This document shows positions 62,297-64,000 of a DNA stretch of 64,000 bases, piece after piece. The stretch comes from an uncultured Bacteroidales bacterium. GTDB taxonomy: Bacteria; Bacteroidota; Bacteroidia; Bacteroidales; Muribaculaceae. The stretch spans positions 62,001 to 126,000 of the forward strand of contig CACYQB010000011.1 of NCBI GenBank assembly GCA_902776435.1, in the 5' to 3' direction. The position numbers were made by a program, and so were the translations under genes. Within the stretch, counting starts at the first letter, position 1. Each line of letters opens with the position of its first letter. Below the pieces are notes generated by a model, which saw nothing but the letters and a program-made list of their open reading frames with translations, was not told where the DNA came from and made no database searches.

Positions 62297-63457
62297 TTAT
62301 ATCTTGATGTAAATTTTCTTCTTGTAGAGGATGTGGCCGATGAGCCAGTTGAGCAGCACGAAGGCGATGGCGTAGAGCGCCGAAGCCGTGTACTCGTTGC
62401 AGAACGATGTGAAGAAGTCGTACACCGCGCTGTGGATTGTGATGTTGCCGCCCTCGGCATCATGTCCCACGGGAATCGCGCCGAACAGGATGGCCAGGAT
62501 GGTCCCGATGAGATAGAGTGCCAGCGGATTCACGCCGAAGGACTCAAAGAAGCGCGTCCAACCGCCTTTTTTACCTTTAATGTCGACAAAGTGGATGAGC
62601 ATCGCCTGGATACACATTGCCATGCCGCAAGTAATCATCACAAACGTCGAAGACCACATCTTCTTGCCACAGGGGATGCCATATTGCAGCAGCCAGCCGG
62701 CCAGCAGCATCACGGTTCCCCACAGCAGCATCGTGGTCACGCGCTCCGTATTGTTGTGGACCGACAGAATCATGCGGCCTACCAGATAACCGATGAGCAC
62801 ATGGGCAATGCACGGCAGCGTGCTCAGAATGCCTTCAGGGTCAAACGAAAGTTGCTCGCCATACGCCCACTCGTGATACATGTGATCGGTGCCCAGCACG
62901 CTGTTGTCAATCTGGGCGATGATGTTCTCCAGCGAGAAGTCATAGCCATGCCCGAAGCCCAGAATCAAGGCATATACCACCAGGATAATGCCCACCAGCC
63001 ACGGGATGAACTTGCGCTTGAACAGCACGGCACACAGTGATCCAAAGAAATAGACAAGTGCAAGGCGCTGGAACACACCCAGGTAGCGCAACGAGTCAAT
63101 AATGTTGACCGCATCACCGAAGGAGTCACCACGGCACAGGCCACGCACCAGATGGCCAAACCACTGCACCACCCAACCGATGAGAAACAGAATCACCGTG
63201 CGACGCACGACCTTCCACATCAGCGGCCCCGACATTTTATAGTTGAACTTCTTCAACGAGAAAGCCATCGACACACCCATGCAGAACACAAAGAACGGGA
63301 ACACCAGGTCTGTCGGCGTGAGCCCGATCCAGTCGGCGTGCTCCAGCGGCTTATAGATGTAACTCCACGTGCCGGGATTGTTCACCAGCAACATACCCGC
63401 GATGGTAATACCTCGCAGGATATCGAGCGACAGTAATCGTTTATTCTCTTTAGCCAT
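62297..63457 (-). CDS. HGSNAT-like membrane acetyltransferase (DUF5009 family)
   Basis: The 386-residue inner-membrane protein starts KRLLSLDILRGITIAGMLLV, the opening of the heparan-alpha-glucosaminide N-acetyltransferase-like family, with NNPGTWSYIYKPLEHADW containing the conserved His, and LVFPFFVFCMGVSMAFSL. About 10-11 helices. Related eukaryotic enzymes acetylate glucosamine across the lysosomal membrane. Its position between the NamZ-like and MurK-type genes suggests acetylation or transport of cell-wall amino sugars; substrate unproven. Gap to NamZ-like gene 43 bases. Confidence 0.85.
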   Translation of the reverse strand: MAKENKRLLSLDILRGITIAGMLLVNNPGTWSYIYKPLEHADWIGLTPTDLVFPFFVFCMGVSMAFSLKKFNYKMSGPLMWKVVRRTVILFLIGWVVQWFGHLVRGLCRGDSFGDAVNIIDSLRYLGVFQRLALVYFFGSLCAVLFKRKFIPWLVGIILVVYALILGFGHGYDFSLENIIAQIDNSVLGTDHMYHEWAYGEQLSFDPEGILSTLPCIAHVLIGYLVGRMILSVHNNTERVTTMLLWGTVMLLAGWLLQYGIPCGKKMWSSTFVMITCGMAMCIQAMLIHFVDIKGKKGGWTRFFESFGVNPLALYLIGTILAILFGAIPVGHDAEGGNITIHSAVYDFFTSFCNEYTASALYAIAFVLLNWLIGHILYKKKIYIKI

Positions 63458-63500
63458 ATCTATATTTTGTTACAAAAGGGACGGTTCTTTTTGTCACACT

Positions 63501-64000
63501 TTAGTGGTAGAGGTAGTATTTGGCGGAACGGATGCGGAAGATGTCCACGTCCTTGTTCCAGTAGTCGGCGATGTCCTCGACACGATAACGCTTGATGAAG
63601 CGCTCGCGTATCTCCTTGGTGCCGCACACTTTGTCAAACATCGCATAGCGCTTGGGGTTCTGCGCGAACAGTTCCACCTGGGGGTACATCTCGTGGATGA
63701 CCTGCAGGAAGTAGAACTGCGTCATGCACAGGTTGGCCGCGTCAGGGTCGGTGATATAGGTCTGCACGCCATGCACCTCCTGCAGCGACTTATCCACCGC
63801 CACGCTCAGGGCGAAGAACGGCTTGTAGTTGATGGGCCTGAACTGCATGCCCGGCAGATTCAAGGCATTCATCCTCATCGCCAGCGAGTCGGCATTGATC
63901 CACGATGCGGCAAACGTCTGGAACGGCAACGTGTAGCCGATGCCCGTGTTGAAGATGTACAACTCGCCCAGGATGCCCGACACGGGATAGAAAAACGCGC
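63501..64000 (-). CDS. namZ: NamZ-like exo-beta-N-acetylmuramidase (DUF1343), N-terminal part outside window
   Basis: The frame remains open to the window end (AFFYPVSGILGELYIF), so about 165 C-terminal residues are seen and the start is missing. GILGELYIFNTGIGYTLPFQ (core NTGIGYTLPFQTFAA), GMQFRPINYKPFF and IFRIRSAKYYLYH are typical of the C-terminal half of DUF1343 proteins. NamZ removes MurNAc from the non-reducing ends of peptidoglycan chains, which fits the downstream MurK/MurQ genes. The catalytic region lies beyond the edge. Confidence 0.8.
   Translation of the reverse strand, partial: AFFYPVSGILGELYIFNTGIGYTLPFQTFAASWINADSLAMRMNALNLPGMQFRPINYKPFFALSVAVDKSLQEVHGVQTYITDPDAANLCMTQFYFLQVIHEMYPQVELFAQNPKRYAMFDKVCGTKEIRERFIKRYRVEDIADYWNKDVDIFRIRSAKYYLYH

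Noticed and set aside
1-64000. tRNA or rRNA genes
   Set aside because: No T-loop GGTTCGA-type box with matching acceptor stem and no rRNA-like sequence was found in the gaps on either strand.

Overview
The window looks like a chromosome segment of a gut-type Bacteroidales bacterium, close to Muribaculaceae or Prevotella. The evidence is Bacteroidetes promoters (TTG, about 20 bases, TAnnTTTG), BspA-like leucine-rich repeat proteins, an Oar-like TonB receptor, BACON and choice-of-anchor modules, a TamL lipoprotein, a type IX-like C-terminal tail and dockerin-like EF-hand tails on secreted proteins. No rRNA, tRNA, CRISPR array or prophage was seen. The genus is an inference.

Layout. 1-6.7 kb (+ strand): the 3' part of a secreted alpha-amylase, a possible small RNA unit, a secreted unknown, a cytidylate-kinase-like protein, a BspA-like protein and a P-loop/CYTH protein. 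6.7-8.1 kb: a 35-base tandem repeat array beside a REP-associated tyrosine transposase with an extra C-terminal domain, then a fossil dockerin tail. 8.1-23.5 kb (- strand): FKBP lipoprotein, glycyl-tRNA synthetase, phosphodiesterase, BACON/OB lipoprotein with its Oar-like receptor, an anchor-J/dockerin protein, ruvC and a large multi-module alpha-amylase. 23.7-28.5 kb (+): BspA-like protein, phosphoglycolate phosphatase, AspT/YidE-type transporter. 28.7-40.9 kb (-): type IX-tailed protein, tamL, TPR protein, kdsA, rsmE, nucleoside transporter, bifunctional nuclease, mnmA, DoxX and a DUF5106-like protein.

41.4-58.2 kb (-) is one polysaccharide operon of 16 genes behind a clear promoter at 58.4 kb. 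It holds CDP-glucose synthesis (rfbF, rfbG), a cupin epimerase, two NAD-dependent epimerases/reductases, a DRE-TIM aldolase fused to a second domain, a KdsB-type CMP-transferase, a DUF115/Maf-like protein, a PLP aminotransferase followed by two ATP-grasp ligases, three glycosyltransferases, a flippase and an O-acyltransferase. No Wzy polymerase or initiating transferase was recognised. The AT-rich stretches suggest transfer.

58.6-64 kb (-) is a peptidoglycan amino-sugar salvage operon: NamZ-like exo-muramidase (cut by the window end), HGSNAT-like acetyltransferase, MurK-type kinase and MurQ etherase, followed by an SGNH esterase and a membrane acyltransferase.

The points most worth a second look are the aldolase fusion/CMP-transferase/Maf-like trio, a pair of similar structured leaders at 17.1 and 18.9 kb, the transposase with its private repeat array, and several small interspersed repeat families.
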